This document shows, one piece after another, positions 8,269 to 17,912 of a stretch of DNA of 64,000 nucleotides. Source of the DNA: Veillonella sp. GTDB taxonomy: Bacteria; Bacillota; Negativicutes; Veillonellales; Veillonellaceae. Each line of letters begins with the position of its first letter. Positions within the stretch are counted from its first letter, which is position 1. The stretch is taken from assembly GCF_018364065.1 (NCBI RefSeq), contig NZ_JAGZMO010000001.1, positions 186,001 to 250,000 of the forward strand. Direction: 5' to 3'. A program made the position numbers and the translations under genes. The notes below the pieces were generated by a model that was not told where the DNA came from, made no database searches, and was given only the letters and a program-made list of their open reading frames with translations.

Positions 8269-10449
8269 GTGCGTGTAGCAGAGATTATTATCAATCGACC
8301 GGCTAAAGCTATGAATGATCCATTCAGCTATACAGTACCGGAAAAATTCGGCACCATTCCCGTTGGCACGCGTGTACTCGTACCGCTCGGACCAAGCCGG
8401 GAAGAGGGAATTATTATCGGTTATCGGGACTTGGAAGAACCGCCCGCTTACCGTTTACGACCAATCCAGGCGGTATTGGACAGCACACCTTGGTTCACGG
8501 CGGAAATGCTGAGCACGGCTAAGCGCTTAAGCCGCTATTATCTGTGCGCTCTGTCCGAGTCCCTAAGTCTCTTTACGATTGATAAAAAAGAATTAAAAGG
8601 GTATGAACGCCCTAAAATGCAATGGCTCGTTGTGCAGCCGGATTTCAATCCCGAACTGGTTCCAAAGCGCAATCGAAAGCAGCGAGAACTTGCATTTTAC
8701 TTAGACGATTTAAAAACCGCATCAGTGGACCACTTAAAACGGGATGGCTATTCGCTGATGGTTATTAAACAGGTTATGCAGCTTCCGGGTATCGTGGTGG
8801 AAGAGCGTTACAAAGCCACACAGACGCCGTATGCTTACAAGAAGATAGAAGACATTCCCCTTACGGATGATCAACAAACGGTGTATACGCCGATTTACAA
8901 ATCCATTGAGGAAGGCCGTCATGAAACTTTTTTGCTTCACGGCATTACAGGTAGCGGTAAAACGCAGATTTATATGAAGGCCGCCAAGGAATGTTTGGAA
9001 AAAAACAAGATTGCGATTATTCTGGTTCCTGAGATTATGCTTACCAATCAGATTGTTACTCGATTTGTAGAAGTCTTCGGCGATGAAGTGGTAGTATTCC
9101 ACAGTAAGCTGACCATCAGTCAACGGTACAATAACTGGGAACGACTACGCCGCAAGGACAGTCATATCATTATCGGCGCCCGATCCGCTATTTTTGCCCC
9201 TACTGACGATATTGGAGTCATTGTAGTGGACGAAGAACATGATACGTCCTATAAACAGGAAGATATGATTCGTTACCATGCCAAAGAGGTGGCCTTATGG
9301 CGTGCGGAAGCACATCAGTGTCCGCTAATTCTCGGATCAGCCACGCCGTCTGTTACATCCTATTACAAAGCCCTTCATGGAGAATATACATTGCTGGAGT
9401 TAAAGCATCGTATTTTCCATCAGCCTTTGCCGGCTGTACAGATTGTGGATATGAAGGAAGAACTCATCTATGGGAATCGCTCTGTATTTTCCGGCGCCTT
9501 ATTCAGCTTGATTAAAGATACGCTGGCAAAAAAAGAGCAGATGATTATCTTGTTGAATCGCCGCGGTTTCAGCACCTTTGTTATGTGCCGCAATTGCGGA
9601 GAAACGATAAAATGTCCTCACTGTGACATTGCCATGGTGTATCACAGCGAAGGGGAAGAATTGCGCTGTCATTATTGCGAACACCATGAGCCAATTCCGA
9701 AAGTTTGTCCTCACTGTAAAAGTGATCAGATTAAGTATTTCGGTTCCGGCACTCAAAAGGTGCAGGAACTGTTATGTCGTAATTTCCCTCATGCACGTAT
9801 TGCCCGTCTGGATCAGGACGTAACGGCCAAGAAAGGACAGGGGGAGGAAATCCTCAACCGCTTCGGCGCCGGTGCATATGATATCTTGCTGGGTACGCAG
9901 ATGGTGGCGAAGGGACACGACTTCAAAGGCGTTACGGCTGTAGGCGTGTTAACAGCTGATTCCATACTGCATATTCCGCTCTACAGCGCGTCGGAACGCA
10001 CCTTTGACCTGCTCACTCAGGTGGCGGGACGAGCCGGCCGTGTAACGGGAAACGGGAAAGTAGTAATTCAAACCTATAATCCCTTACATTATGCTATAAT
10101 AAAGAGTAAGAATCATGACTATGAAGGATTTTATAAGGAAGAAATCGAAACGAGAGAAGCCTTACAATATCCGCCGTTCGGTCATATGATTCAACTTAAA
10201 ATTCAACATAAGGACTACGCAAAAGGAATGGAGATTGCCCAAAAAATTGCGGACGAGCTCATGCCTTTTGCCAAGGACGACGTAGTTGAAGTCCTGGGCC
10301 CTTATGATGAAGGTATACGCAAAATTCGAGACTTGTATCGCATATCGATTATGATTCGCGGTACGGAACTGAAAGACATAAAGTCTCACATTTATAATTC
10401 ATGGATATTTACACAAGACGGTCTGCACATCGATGTAGACCCTATATAA
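8269..10449 (+). CDS. priA: Primosomal protein N' (replication restart helicase PriA)
   Basis: A 726-residue superfamily 2 DNA helicase that recognises stalled replication forks and reloads the replisome. The N-terminal DNA-binding domain covers about residues 1-190. Walker A GITGSGKTQ is near residue 224 and DEEH near 321. The zinc-binding region (CRNCGETIKCPHC, then CHYC and CPHC) spans about 440-485, and the C-terminal helicase block holds GTQMVAKGHDF. Translation starts at GTG 8269 with AAAGGAGG 7 bases upstream; the overlapping ATG at 8267 runs into a stop after three codons. It is the first gene of the priA-to-rpe cluster. Confidence 0.96.
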   Translation: MRVAEIIINRPAKAMNDPFSYTVPEKFGTIPVGTRVLVPLGPSREEGIIIGYRDLEEPPAYRLRPIQAVLDSTPWFTAEMLSTAKRLSRYYLCALSESLSLFTIDKKELKGYERPKMQWLVVQPDFNPELVPKRNRKQRELAFYLDDLKTASVDHLKRDGYSLMVIKQVMQLPGIVVEERYKATQTPYAYKKIEDIPLTDDQQTVYTPIYKSIEEGRHETFLLHGITGSGKTQIYMKAAKECLEKNKIAIILVPEIMLTNQIVTRFVEVFGDEVVVFHSKLTISQRYNNWERLRRKDSHIIIGARSAIFAPTDDIGVIVVDEEHDTSYKQEDMIRYHAKEVALWRAEAHQCPLILGSATPSVTSYYKALHGEYTLLELKHRIFHQPLPAVQIVDMKEELIYGNRSVFSGALFSLIKDTLAKKEQMIILLNRRGFSTFVMCRNCGETIKCPHCDIAMVYHSEGEELRCHYCEHHEPIPKVCPHCKSDQIKYFGSGTQKVQELLCRNFPHARIARLDQDVTAKKGQGEEILNRFGAGAYDILLGTQMVAKGHDFKGVTAVGVLTADSILHIPLYSASERTFDLLTQVAGRAGRVTGNGKVVIQTYNPLHYAIIKSKNHDYEGFYKEEIETREALQYPPFGHMIQLKIQHKDYAKGMEIAQKIADELMPFAKDDVVEVLGPYDEGIRKIRDLYRISIMIRGTELKDIKSHIYNSWIFTQDGLHIDVDPI

Positions 10450-10458
10450 GGAGAAAAT

Positions 10459-11076
10459 ATGGCTGTTTTAGACATTGCGAAAATCGGGTCCCCGGTACTC
10501 AAACGTATTGCCGAGCCCGTACCATTTGTAAATAAGAAAGTTCGTCAGTTATTGGACGACATGGCGCAAACTATGCGCGAATCTGACGGTGTAGGTTTGG
10601 CTGCACCGCAGGTAAGAGTATCTCAGCGTATTATTGTGGTGGACGACGGCACCGGCCTTCAGGAATTTATCAATCCTGAAATCGTAAAAGCCTGTGGTTC
10701 TCAGATTGGCCTGGAAGGTTGTTTAAGTGTTCCGGGTTACTTCGGCGACGTGGACCGTTTCAATGAAATTGAAGTTCACTACATCGACCGCAATAACAAA
10801 AAGAAAAAAATTAAAGCGGAAGGCTTTTTAGCGCGTATCATTCAACATGAAATCGACCATTTAAACGGTATTTTATTCGTAGAAAAAGTTACCGCTCTTT
10901 CCGCAGAAACTACAGCTGAAGAAGCGGAAGATTCCCACAGCGAAGCTAAAGAAACAGCTGTTGAAGCAAAAGAAGCTAATGCAGTGGAAACCGACAAAGA
11001 AGCTGACGCCGTAACAGCAAATGCAGCGGACAAATCTGCCGAAACAGCTGAAACTCTCGCAGAGGAAGCGAAGTAG
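10459..11076 (+). CDS. def: Peptide deformylase with acidic C-terminal extension
   Basis: Removes the formyl group from the N-terminal methionine of new proteins. The three metal-site motifs are complete: GVGLAAPQ (44-51), EGCLSVP with the metal Cys88, and QHEIDHLNG with His130, Glu131 and His134. The catalytic domain ends near residue 147, giving a normal compact enzyme. It is followed by about 58 residues of Ala, Glu, Thr and Lys-rich low-complexity sequence with strong negative charge, predicted disordered or helical. The extension is not needed for family membership and is unusual. The gene is followed 8 bases later by fmt, its functional counterpart. Confidence 0.95.
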   Translation: MAVLDIAKIGSPVLKRIAEPVPFVNKKVRQLLDDMAQTMRESDGVGLAAPQVRVSQRIIVVDDGTGLQEFINPEIVKACGSQIGLEGCLSVPGYFGDVDRFNEIEVHYIDRNNKKKKIKAEGFLARIIQHEIDHLNGILFVEKVTALSAETTAEEAEDSHSEAKETAVEAKEANAVETDKEADAVTANAADKSAETAETLAEEAK

Positions 11077-11084
11077 GAGGACCG

Positions 11085-12038
11085 ATGAAATCATTACGAA
11101 TTGTGTTTATGGGGACTCCTGATTTTGCTGTGCCAACCTTGGAGGCTCTTATTGAAGGGTCTCATGAAGTGATCGGCGCCTTTTGTCAGCCTGACAAACA
11201 ACGCGGCCGCGGTCAGAAGATTACCATGTGTCCGGTGAAAGAAACGGCACTGAAACATAATATTCCTGTTTATCAGCCGGTTACCTTGCGCGATGAAGCA
11301 AGTGAACAGTTATTACGTGAACTGAATCCGGACTTAATCGTAGTTGTGGCATACGGTAAGATTTTACCGCCATGGCTTATTGCCTTGCCACAGTATGGCT
11401 GCATAAACGTACATGCCTCTTTACTTCCGAAGTATCGCGGTGCCGCGCCGATTCAGGCTTCCATTTTAAACGGAGACACTGAAACGGGCGTTACAATTAT
11501 GAAAATGGATGACGGCCTCGACACAGGCGATATGCTCAAGGTTGTAACCACGGCTATCGAACCGTTGGAAACCGCAGGACAATTGTTTGACCGCTTAGCT
11601 GCAATGGGTGGCGAATCCATCAACAGTGCAATCTCTGATTGGATTTCCGGCTCCATTAAACCTGTAAAACAGGATGACGCCAAAGCCACTTACGCAGGCA
11701 AAATCACTAAAGAAATGGGCCTCATTGATTGGAATGAAAGTGCTCGCGCATTAGGCTTTAAGATTAGAGGCTTAAATCCTGCGCCGGGCTGCTATACATA
11801 TTTTAACGGTAAGCGTTTAAAAGTCTGGCTGGCTCAGACGGCGGATGCTGTATCCGGCTCCGACAATACACCGGGTACGATTGTAAAAGTATCTGAAAAC
11901 TCTTTCTTTGTCGCTACCGGTAATGGTGTACTGGAAGTGTTGGAAGTTCAGCCGGAAAATAAAAAACGTATGAGTGCCGGCGATTTTTGTCGCGGCCATC
12001 AGGTAAAGGCAGGAATGGCATTTAATGAGCAACCATAA
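11085..12038 (+). CDS. fmt: Methionyl-tRNA formyltransferase
   Basis: A 317-residue enzyme that formylates initiator Met-tRNA using 10-formyltetrahydrofolate. The N-terminal transferase domain has RIVFMGTPDFAVPTLEAL and the folate/catalytic segment INVHASLLPKYRGAAPIQ; the C-terminal tRNA-binding domain begins near residue 205. It overlaps the next gene by 14 bases, so translation is probably coupled. The order def-fmt pairs addition and removal of the same group. Confidence 0.97.
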   Translation: MKSLRIVFMGTPDFAVPTLEALIEGSHEVIGAFCQPDKQRGRGQKITMCPVKETALKHNIPVYQPVTLRDEASEQLLRELNPDLIVVVAYGKILPPWLIALPQYGCINVHASLLPKYRGAAPIQASILNGDTETGVTIMKMDDGLDTGDMLKVVTTAIEPLETAGQLFDRLAAMGGESINSAISDWISGSIKPVKQDDAKATYAGKITKEMGLIDWNESARALGFKIRGLNPAPGCYTYFNGKRLKVWLAQTADAVSGSDNTPGTIVKVSENSFFVATGNGVLEVLEVQPENKKRMSAGDFCRGHQVKAGMAFNEQP

Positions 12039-12792
12039 TGTATTAGGCAGATATCCTTTATACTTCAAGCTTACAGGCCTTGTCTTTGCATTACTCACGG
12101 CTTTGCTTGCTGTATTAGGTTATTTACTTTGGCCCGGACTTATTCGCTATGGCATGACTGTAGCGGTGAGTGTTGAAATTGTCTTGGCCCTCATACCTGT
12201 TGTATGCTGGTTTATGTGGGGCCTTATGTTATTGGCCACAACTAAATATATTAAGATTCATTTTATTTTACTGCGCCTCAGCAACCGCTGGCTCTACGCA
12301 TTTTTCCCGGCGGTTATACTGGTAGGACGCATTCTCGGAATTTCTAAGGACCGCATCAGTCAGTCCTTAATTGACTTAATCAATTACTTGGTAGAGTTGA
12401 ATTTATATAAAGTGCCGGCCGACCGGGTACTGCTTTTAACCCCTCATTGCCTGCAGCAGAGCGACTGCGTTCATAAAGTAACGACGGACGTACATAACTG
12501 CAAGCGATGCGGACGCTGTCAGGTAGGAACACTGTTAGACATAGCCGATACATATGGCTGTCATTTTCTGGTTGTTACCGGCGGTACACTGGCACGCCTT
12601 ATGATAAAAAAGGTGAAACCAAAGGCCATTGTGGCCATTGCCTGTGAACGGGACCTGGTGAGCGGAATGAATGATGTATTTCCCATTCCTGTTATCGGCG
12701 TCCTCAATGAACGTCCTTGCGGCCCATGCTGCAATACGCGTGTAGATACAGATAGAATTAAAGAAGCTGTGGAGAAATTAATTAATGGCTAA
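12025..12792 (+). CDS. DUF116 domain membrane protein
   Basis: A 255-residue protein with two membrane segments at about residues 12-35 and 42-68 and a cytosolic domain of the DUF116 family. That domain is cysteine-rich: HCLQQSDC, HNCKRCGRCQ and RPCGPCCNT, which suggests metal or Fe-S binding. The function of the family is not known. Its placement between fmt and rsmB is conserved in many Firmicutes, as far as I recall. It overlaps both neighbours by a few bases, as expected for a tightly coupled operon. Confidence 0.88.
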   Translation: MSNHNVLGRYPLYFKLTGLVFALLTALLAVLGYLLWPGLIRYGMTVAVSVEIVLALIPVVCWFMWGLMLLATTKYIKIHFILLRLSNRWLYAFFPAVILVGRILGISKDRISQSLIDLINYLVELNLYKVPADRVLLLTPHCLQQSDCVHKVTTDVHNCKRCGRCQVGTLLDIADTYGCHFLVVTGGTLARLMIKKVKPKAIVAIACERDLVSGMNDVFPIPVIGVLNERPCGPCCNTRVDTDRIKEAVEKLING

Positions 12793-14158
12793 AGAAGAAG
12801 TAAAGACGATCAACGTCCGTCGAGTAGCTGTACAGGCTCTGGATGAGATTGAACGTAAAAAGGCATATGCCAACTTGGTCCTCCAAGACTACATCAAAAA
12901 ACAGAATATGCGCGATGTGGATCGCCGTTTCTTTACTGAACTGGTATACGGTGTAGTACGCCGTAAAAACTATTTAGATGCCATTATTGTGGCACTGACA
13001 AAGCGGCCCTTAAAGAAATTATCCCCATTGGCCTTACAAATTATACGACTCGGTTTATACCAGCTCATTTATCTGGACAAAGTGCCGGAAAGTGCGGCGG
13101 TAAACGAGTCGGTTAAACTTGCGAAAAAGATGACCCGCGGTCTGGAAGGTTTCGTAAACGGCGTGTTGCGCAATTATCTGCGTAACAGCGACGATTATGC
13201 CATTGATGAATTGGCAAAGACACCGACAGAACGACTGGCCTTTATATACAATCAGCCAACATGGCTTCTTGACCTTTGGCTGAAAGAATACGGTGAAACA
13301 ACGACCATTGGCCTTTGCGAGTGGTTTAATACTTCGCCACGTCTTACGGCCCGTGTAAATACGCTGAAAGCCACACGATCTGAAGTACTGGATGAGATGG
13401 CGAAAGCGGGCTGGATTGTGGAACCGTCTCCGAAATTGGACGACGCTATTTTCATTAACCGCCACGAAGGTGCTATCGATGAATCGCCGTGGTTTAAGAA
13501 CGGTTTTATTACATTCTCCGATTTGGCATCCATGGTAGTGGCCTATGTGATGGCACCGGCTACGGGAGACACGATCCTGGATTGCTGTGCCGCACCGGGT
13601 GGCAAGTCCATGCATTTGGCGGTCCTTATGAACAATGAAGGTCACATCGTATCCAACGATATACATGAACATAAATTACAGCTCATGGACCACAACGCCA
13701 AACGCCTGGGTATTACGAACATTGAATTAACTCATGGCGATGCGACAGATTTACCGAAGAAGTGGAATGAGCATTTCGATAAAGTATTGGCCGATGTGCC
13801 TTGTTCGGGCCTCGGCATTATGCAGCGAAAGCTGGACATGCGCTGGGAAAAAGATCCGGAACAGCTGGAGCGTCTGCCGAAACTGCAGTTTCAGATTTTA
13901 GAACAGGCTGCACAAACGGTGAAGCCCGGCGGCATTCTGGTGTATTCCACCTGTACCATCAACAGCCGTGAAAACGAAGGTGTTGTACAGGCATTTCTGG
14001 ATAAGCACAGTGAGTTTATTCTGGAAGATGCGGCGCCATATGTGCCGTTCCCTGTAAGCGGTCCCATGGTAACGCTGTGGCCGAACCGCGATGAAATGGA
14101 CGGTTTCTTTATAGCCCGCCTTAGAAAAAGGATAGATACAAATGGAACTATTAGGTAA
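12785..14158 (+). CDS. rsmB: 16S rRNA (cytosine-967-C5)-methyltransferase RsmB
   Basis: A 457-residue enzyme methylating C967 of 16S rRNA. An N-terminal NusB-like RNA-binding domain (about 8-140) precedes the methyltransferase domain, which carries the SAM motif DCCAAPGGKSMHLA, the motif IV cysteine in DVPCSGLG and the second cysteine in YSTCTINSRENE. It overlaps the upstream DUF116 gene by 8 bases and rlmN by 17. Confidence 0.96.
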   Translation: MAKEEVKTINVRRVAVQALDEIERKKAYANLVLQDYIKKQNMRDVDRRFFTELVYGVVRRKNYLDAIIVALTKRPLKKLSPLALQIIRLGLYQLIYLDKVPESAAVNESVKLAKKMTRGLEGFVNGVLRNYLRNSDDYAIDELAKTPTERLAFIYNQPTWLLDLWLKEYGETTTIGLCEWFNTSPRLTARVNTLKATRSEVLDEMAKAGWIVEPSPKLDDAIFINRHEGAIDESPWFKNGFITFSDLASMVVAYVMAPATGDTILDCCAAPGGKSMHLAVLMNNEGHIVSNDIHEHKLQLMDHNAKRLGITNIELTHGDATDLPKKWNEHFDKVLADVPCSGLGIMQRKLDMRWEKDPEQLERLPKLQFQILEQAAQTVKPGGILVYSTCTINSRENEGVVQAFLDKHSEFILEDAAPYVPFPVSGPMVTLWPNRDEMDGFFIARLRKRIDTNGTIR

Positions 14159-15221
14159 AAACCTGGAGGAAATGCAAGCTTTTATAACAGAGCACGGATT
14201 TCCGAAATTTAGAGCTAAGCAGCTCATGGATTACATTTACAAACGATATATTTTTGATTTCAAAGATATGACGCAGCTCCCTGAAAGCATGCGTCAGTGG
14301 TTAGGGGAGAATTGTAAAATCTCCATCCCTCAGGTAGTAACCGAGAAAACGGCACCTGACGGACAGACCATCAAATTGTTACTTCGCTTTGAAGATAACA
14401 ATCAGGTAGAAACAGTGCTTATGAAGCAGCATTACGGCAACTCCGTATGCGTGTCTTCCCAAGTGGGCTGTGCTATGGGCTGCATCTTCTGTGCATCCAC
14501 CACAGGCGGCTTGTACCGCAACTTGGAAACCCATGAAATCGTAGGACAGGTACTCCTGTTCGGCGCTCTTTTAAAAGAACGCATTCACTCCATCGTAGTG
14601 ATGGGGGCGGGCGAACCGTTACAGAACTACGTGAATACGATTAAAGCGCTTCGTTTCTTACACGAAAAAGAATCCTTTGATATCGGTTATCGCCGCATGA
14701 CTTTATCTACTTGCGGTATTGTGGAAAATATCTACTTATTGGCCGAAGAAGGAATTCCGATTACGTTGGCATTAAGCTTACATGCACCGAACGATACAAT
14801 TCGTCGTGAAATTATGCCAATCGGCGCCTACTACAAATTGGATGATATTTTGGCGGCCGTTCGTACGTACTACGAAAAAACAGATCGCCGAATTACCTTT
14901 GAATATATTTTAATCGACGGTGTTAATGCGTCCGTTGCACAGGCTCATGAGTTGGGGCAGTTGGTAAAATCATTCCCGAACTGCAATGTGAACCTCATTC
15001 CGGTAAACGGCAACGAACACATTCATTTATTTAAACCATCTAAACGAAATACGGAAGCGTTTAAGAATATTGTAGCTTCCTATGGCGTATCGGTTACGGT
15101 ACGTAAAGAGATGGGCGATGCCATTCAGGCAGCATGCGGTCAGTTAAAAATTCAACATGCGGCAGACGTGGAAAAGCAGACAACCGAGGCTGAACAGCCA
15201 ACAGGATCGTCTGAAGAATAA
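14142..15221 (+). CDS. rlmN: Dual-specificity rRNA/tRNA adenine-C2 methyltransferase RlmN
   Basis: A 359-residue radical SAM enzyme that methylates C2 of A2503 in 23S rRNA and A37 in some tRNAs. The radical SAM cluster cysteines are C110, C114 and C117 in GCAMGCIFCAS. The C-terminal catalytic cysteine is in DAIQAACGQL. The last 20 residues are polar and acidic and extend slightly beyond the usual end. It is located in the priA-rpe cluster directly after rsmB. Confidence 0.96.
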   Translation: MELLGKNLEEMQAFITEHGFPKFRAKQLMDYIYKRYIFDFKDMTQLPESMRQWLGENCKISIPQVVTEKTAPDGQTIKLLLRFEDNNQVETVLMKQHYGNSVCVSSQVGCAMGCIFCASTTGGLYRNLETHEIVGQVLLFGALLKERIHSIVVMGAGEPLQNYVNTIKALRFLHEKESFDIGYRRMTLSTCGIVENIYLLAEEGIPITLALSLHAPNDTIRREIMPIGAYYKLDDILAAVRTYYEKTDRRITFEYILIDGVNASVAQAHELGQLVKSFPNCNVNLIPVNGNEHIHLFKPSKRNTEAFKNIVASYGVSVTVRKEMGDAIQAACGQLKIQHAADVEKQTTEAEQPTGSSEE

Positions 15222-15276
15222 GCGGCAGATTCAGCATATGTATTGACCGTACTACACAGTATGTAAAGGAGACTCT

Positions 15277-15978
15277 ATGAAAAGTATCGGCATAAGTAAA
15301 ATAGGCTTAGTTCGACAGCGCAACGAAGATCGATTTTTCATCGATAAGTCGTTGAGCATTGTCACGGACGGCATGGGCGGCTACAAAGGCGGCGAAATTG
15401 CCAGTACCATGGTTGTCGATTCCTTAGCTAAGCAGTTCAAGCAATGTAAACATCCTTCTGTTGAACTGATTCGCTCTTACATGAATAAGGCGAACGAAGA
15501 AGTTTACAATCGCGTAAAAGAAACACCGGCTCTTGAAGGAATGGGAACCACCGCAGTTGTTGCTTATGTATACGCCAATACCTTATACTGGGCCAATGTA
15601 GGCGACAGCCGACTATACATTTTCAAAGATCAGTCACTCCGTCAGATTAGCACCGATCACTCTATGGTACAGGCTTTATACGATGCAGGTGAACTGGAAA
15701 AGCAGGAAATGATCAATCATCCGCAGCGCAATATATTGACCCGTGCCATCGGCGTGGAACCTTTTGTTGAAGTGGATGGAGGTAAACTCGAAGTAGCTCC
15801 GGGTGACCGCATCATGCTTTGTTCCGACGGATTAACCGGCTATGTATCGCCGGAAGTTATCGAGGCTGCGTTCAAACACGAGCCGTCTGACGAACGCCTG
15901 GTAGAAGATTTAATACAGCTTGTATATGACCAGGGCGCTAAAGATAATGTTACGATTGTAGTAGGGACCGTGGAGTGA
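15277..15978 (+). CDS. prpC: PP2C-type serine/threonine protein phosphatase (Stp/PrpC)
   Basis: A 233-residue metal-dependent phosphatase that reverses the action of the adjacent PASTA kinase. PP2C motifs are present in order: RQRNEDRFF, VTDGMGGYKGGEIAS, GMGTTAVVAYVYAN, ANVGDSRLYI and CSDGLTGYVS, ending in KDNVTIVVG. It sits 10 bases before prkC, and the phosphatase-kinase pair is the standard arrangement. Confidence 0.95.
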   Translation: MKSIGISKIGLVRQRNEDRFFIDKSLSIVTDGMGGYKGGEIASTMVVDSLAKQFKQCKHPSVELIRSYMNKANEEVYNRVKETPALEGMGTTAVVAYVYANTLYWANVGDSRLYIFKDQSLRQISTDHSMVQALYDAGELEKQEMINHPQRNILTRAIGVEPFVEVDGGKLEVAPGDRIMLCSDGLTGYVSPEVIEAAFKHEPSDERLVEDLIQLVYDQGAKDNVTIVVGTVE

Positions 15979-15988
15979 GGTATAGATA

Positions 15989-17905
15989 ATGAAAGAAATA
16001 AAAACGAAGCTGCAAGGGTTAGTCCTTGACAATCGCTATGAGATCATTTCAAAAATAGGCGTTGGCGGCATGGCCGATGTATTTAAAGGTAAAGATACCT
16101 TGTTGGGCCGCATCGTAGCTATCAAAATTTTACACGCCAATTTTGCAGGTGATGAAGAATTTGTTTCAAAGTTTAAACGCGAAGCTCAAGCGGCGGGCAA
16201 ACTGAATCATCCCAACATTGTAAGTATGTATGATGTAGGTTTCGACCAAGGCTACAATTACATCGTTATGGAATATGTAGAAGGTGAAACCTTAAAAGAA
16301 TATATTGTTCGCCACAAGATGCTCTCCGTGGATCAAGCTGTTAAGTTCACTATCGCTATTGCGGAAGGTCTGGAACACGCCCATGCTATGGGCATTGTGC
16401 ACTGTGATATTAAACCGCACAATGTGCTTATCACATCTACAGGCCGCATTAAGGTAACAGACTTCGGTATTGCCCGTGCTATCAATGCAGGGACTACCAT
16501 TATGTATACGAACTCCATTATGGGTTCCGCTCATTATTTATCGCCGGAGCAGGCCAGCGGCAAACCGGTAAGCGGCAGCACGGATATTTATTCCTTAGGT
16601 GCCGTACTCTATGAAATGCTCACAGGCCGCGTACCATATGACGGAGATACCCCTATCAGCGTAGCTTTAAAACACGTACAGGACCGTTTAACTCCGCCTA
16701 CACGTTACAATTCGAGCATTCCTCCATTATTGGAATCCGTTGTAATGAAAGCCTTGGAAAAGAAGCCGGAAAACCGCTTTGCTTCCATTTCCGACATGAT
16801 CAGCGATCTCCGCTTATCTCAGGGATTTGCTACAGGCCGTACGTCCCGCGCGGTGCCTCATGACTTCGTAACCGACGTAATTCATCCTGTACCTGATGAC
16901 ACGGTGTATATGGGCCGTGCAGACGAGGAGGAAGAGGACGAAAACGAAGGCTGGTTAACCCGTCTGGGCAATCTGCCTCGCAAATACGTTATTTTAGCCG
17001 CACTGGGAATTTTCCTCTTTGCTTTTGCATGGGCCTTCTTCAGTTTCGGTAACTTCTGGAGCAATGCGACCGTTGATGTACCGAATGTAGTAGGCAAGCA
17101 GGTAACAGTGGCTAAACATATTTTAGAAGACAACCATTTGCGCGTAACAATTAGTGAAGTGTCCAATCCGGATGTGCCGGCAGGACAGGTTATTTCTCAA
17201 AGTCCTGAAGCGGGCGAATCTGTAAAGGAACAGCGTCCGGTTCACTTAGTCGTAAGTAAAGGTGTTGGCGATATAACTATGCCGGATCTGACCGGCCTCA
17301 CCTTAGACCAGGCCAAATCGCGCTTGAAAGACTTGGGTCTCGTAATCGGCAAGATTACCAATGAATCAAATGACAGCAAGGATGACGGCGTAATCTTAAT
17401 GCAGTCGCCTCCTGGTGATTCTAAAGTCAACAAGGGCGCAACGGTTGATATTGTTATCAACCGCGTAAAAGCTAAAAAAGTAAGTGTTCCAAATCTTGTC
17501 GGTATGACAGTGAAAGACGCTCGTGATACCTTGACAGCACTTGAATTGTCTGTAGGTTCCATCAGCGGTTCTTCCGATGATAACGCTGTAATTACAACGC
17601 AAAATCCGGCAGCCGGTTCCACAATTGATTCCGGCTCGTCCGTAACATTTGCGGCAGAAGCGAAAGCAAAACCGACAGCACCGGCGAAGAGCCAGCAGTC
17701 CAGCGGTACTGTGGACATCACAGTTCCATCAGGCAAGGCTAATCAGTCCGTACGTATCGTCGTATCTGATGATAACGGTTCCCGTACCGTATTTGACGGC
17801 ACCGGCCAACCGGGCGAACGTATCGTAAAAGACATTTCCGGTACAGGTAATGTGCGAATTCAAGTATATCTGAACGGAACACTGGTTCAAGATCAAAGCT
17901 TATAG
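15989..17905 (+). CDS. prkC: PASTA-domain serine/threonine protein kinase
   Basis: A 638-residue membrane kinase of the PrkC/PknB/Stk1 family that senses peptidoglycan fragments. The kinase domain (about 12-275) has IGVGGMADVFKG, AIKIL, VHCDIKPHNVL and VTDFGIARA; the usual HRD is HCD here, making it a non-RD form. A single membrane segment lies at about 332-352. Three PASTA repeats follow (about 362-428, 429-496, 497-560), beginning with VPNVVG, MPDLTG and VPNLVG. The last 75 residues form a linker and a beta-rich tail unlike a PASTA repeat. prpC precedes it and rsgA follows. Confidence 0.96.
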   Translation: MKEIKTKLQGLVLDNRYEIISKIGVGGMADVFKGKDTLLGRIVAIKILHANFAGDEEFVSKFKREAQAAGKLNHPNIVSMYDVGFDQGYNYIVMEYVEGETLKEYIVRHKMLSVDQAVKFTIAIAEGLEHAHAMGIVHCDIKPHNVLITSTGRIKVTDFGIARAINAGTTIMYTNSIMGSAHYLSPEQASGKPVSGSTDIYSLGAVLYEMLTGRVPYDGDTPISVALKHVQDRLTPPTRYNSSIPPLLESVVMKALEKKPENRFASISDMISDLRLSQGFATGRTSRAVPHDFVTDVIHPVPDDTVYMGRADEEEEDENEGWLTRLGNLPRKYVILAALGIFLFAFAWAFFSFGNFWSNATVDVPNVVGKQVTVAKHILEDNHLRVTISEVSNPDVPAGQVISQSPEAGESVKEQRPVHLVVSKGVGDITMPDLTGLTLDQAKSRLKDLGLVIGKITNESNDSKDDGVILMQSPPGDSKVNKGATVDIVINRVKAKKVSVPNLVGMTVKDARDTLTALELSVGSISGSSDDNAVITTQNPAAGSTIDSGSSVTFAAEAKAKPTAPAKSQQSSGTVDITVPSGKANQSVRIVVSDDNGSRTVFDGTGQPGERIVKDISGTGNVRIQVYLNGTLVQDQSL

Positions 17906-17912
17906 GAGATGT

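Noticed and set aside
13055..13672. A 205-codon minus-strand frame inside rsmB.
   Set aside because: It is antisense to a well-conserved methyltransferase and its translation looks like a shadow frame (many Arg, His, Cys, no motif).
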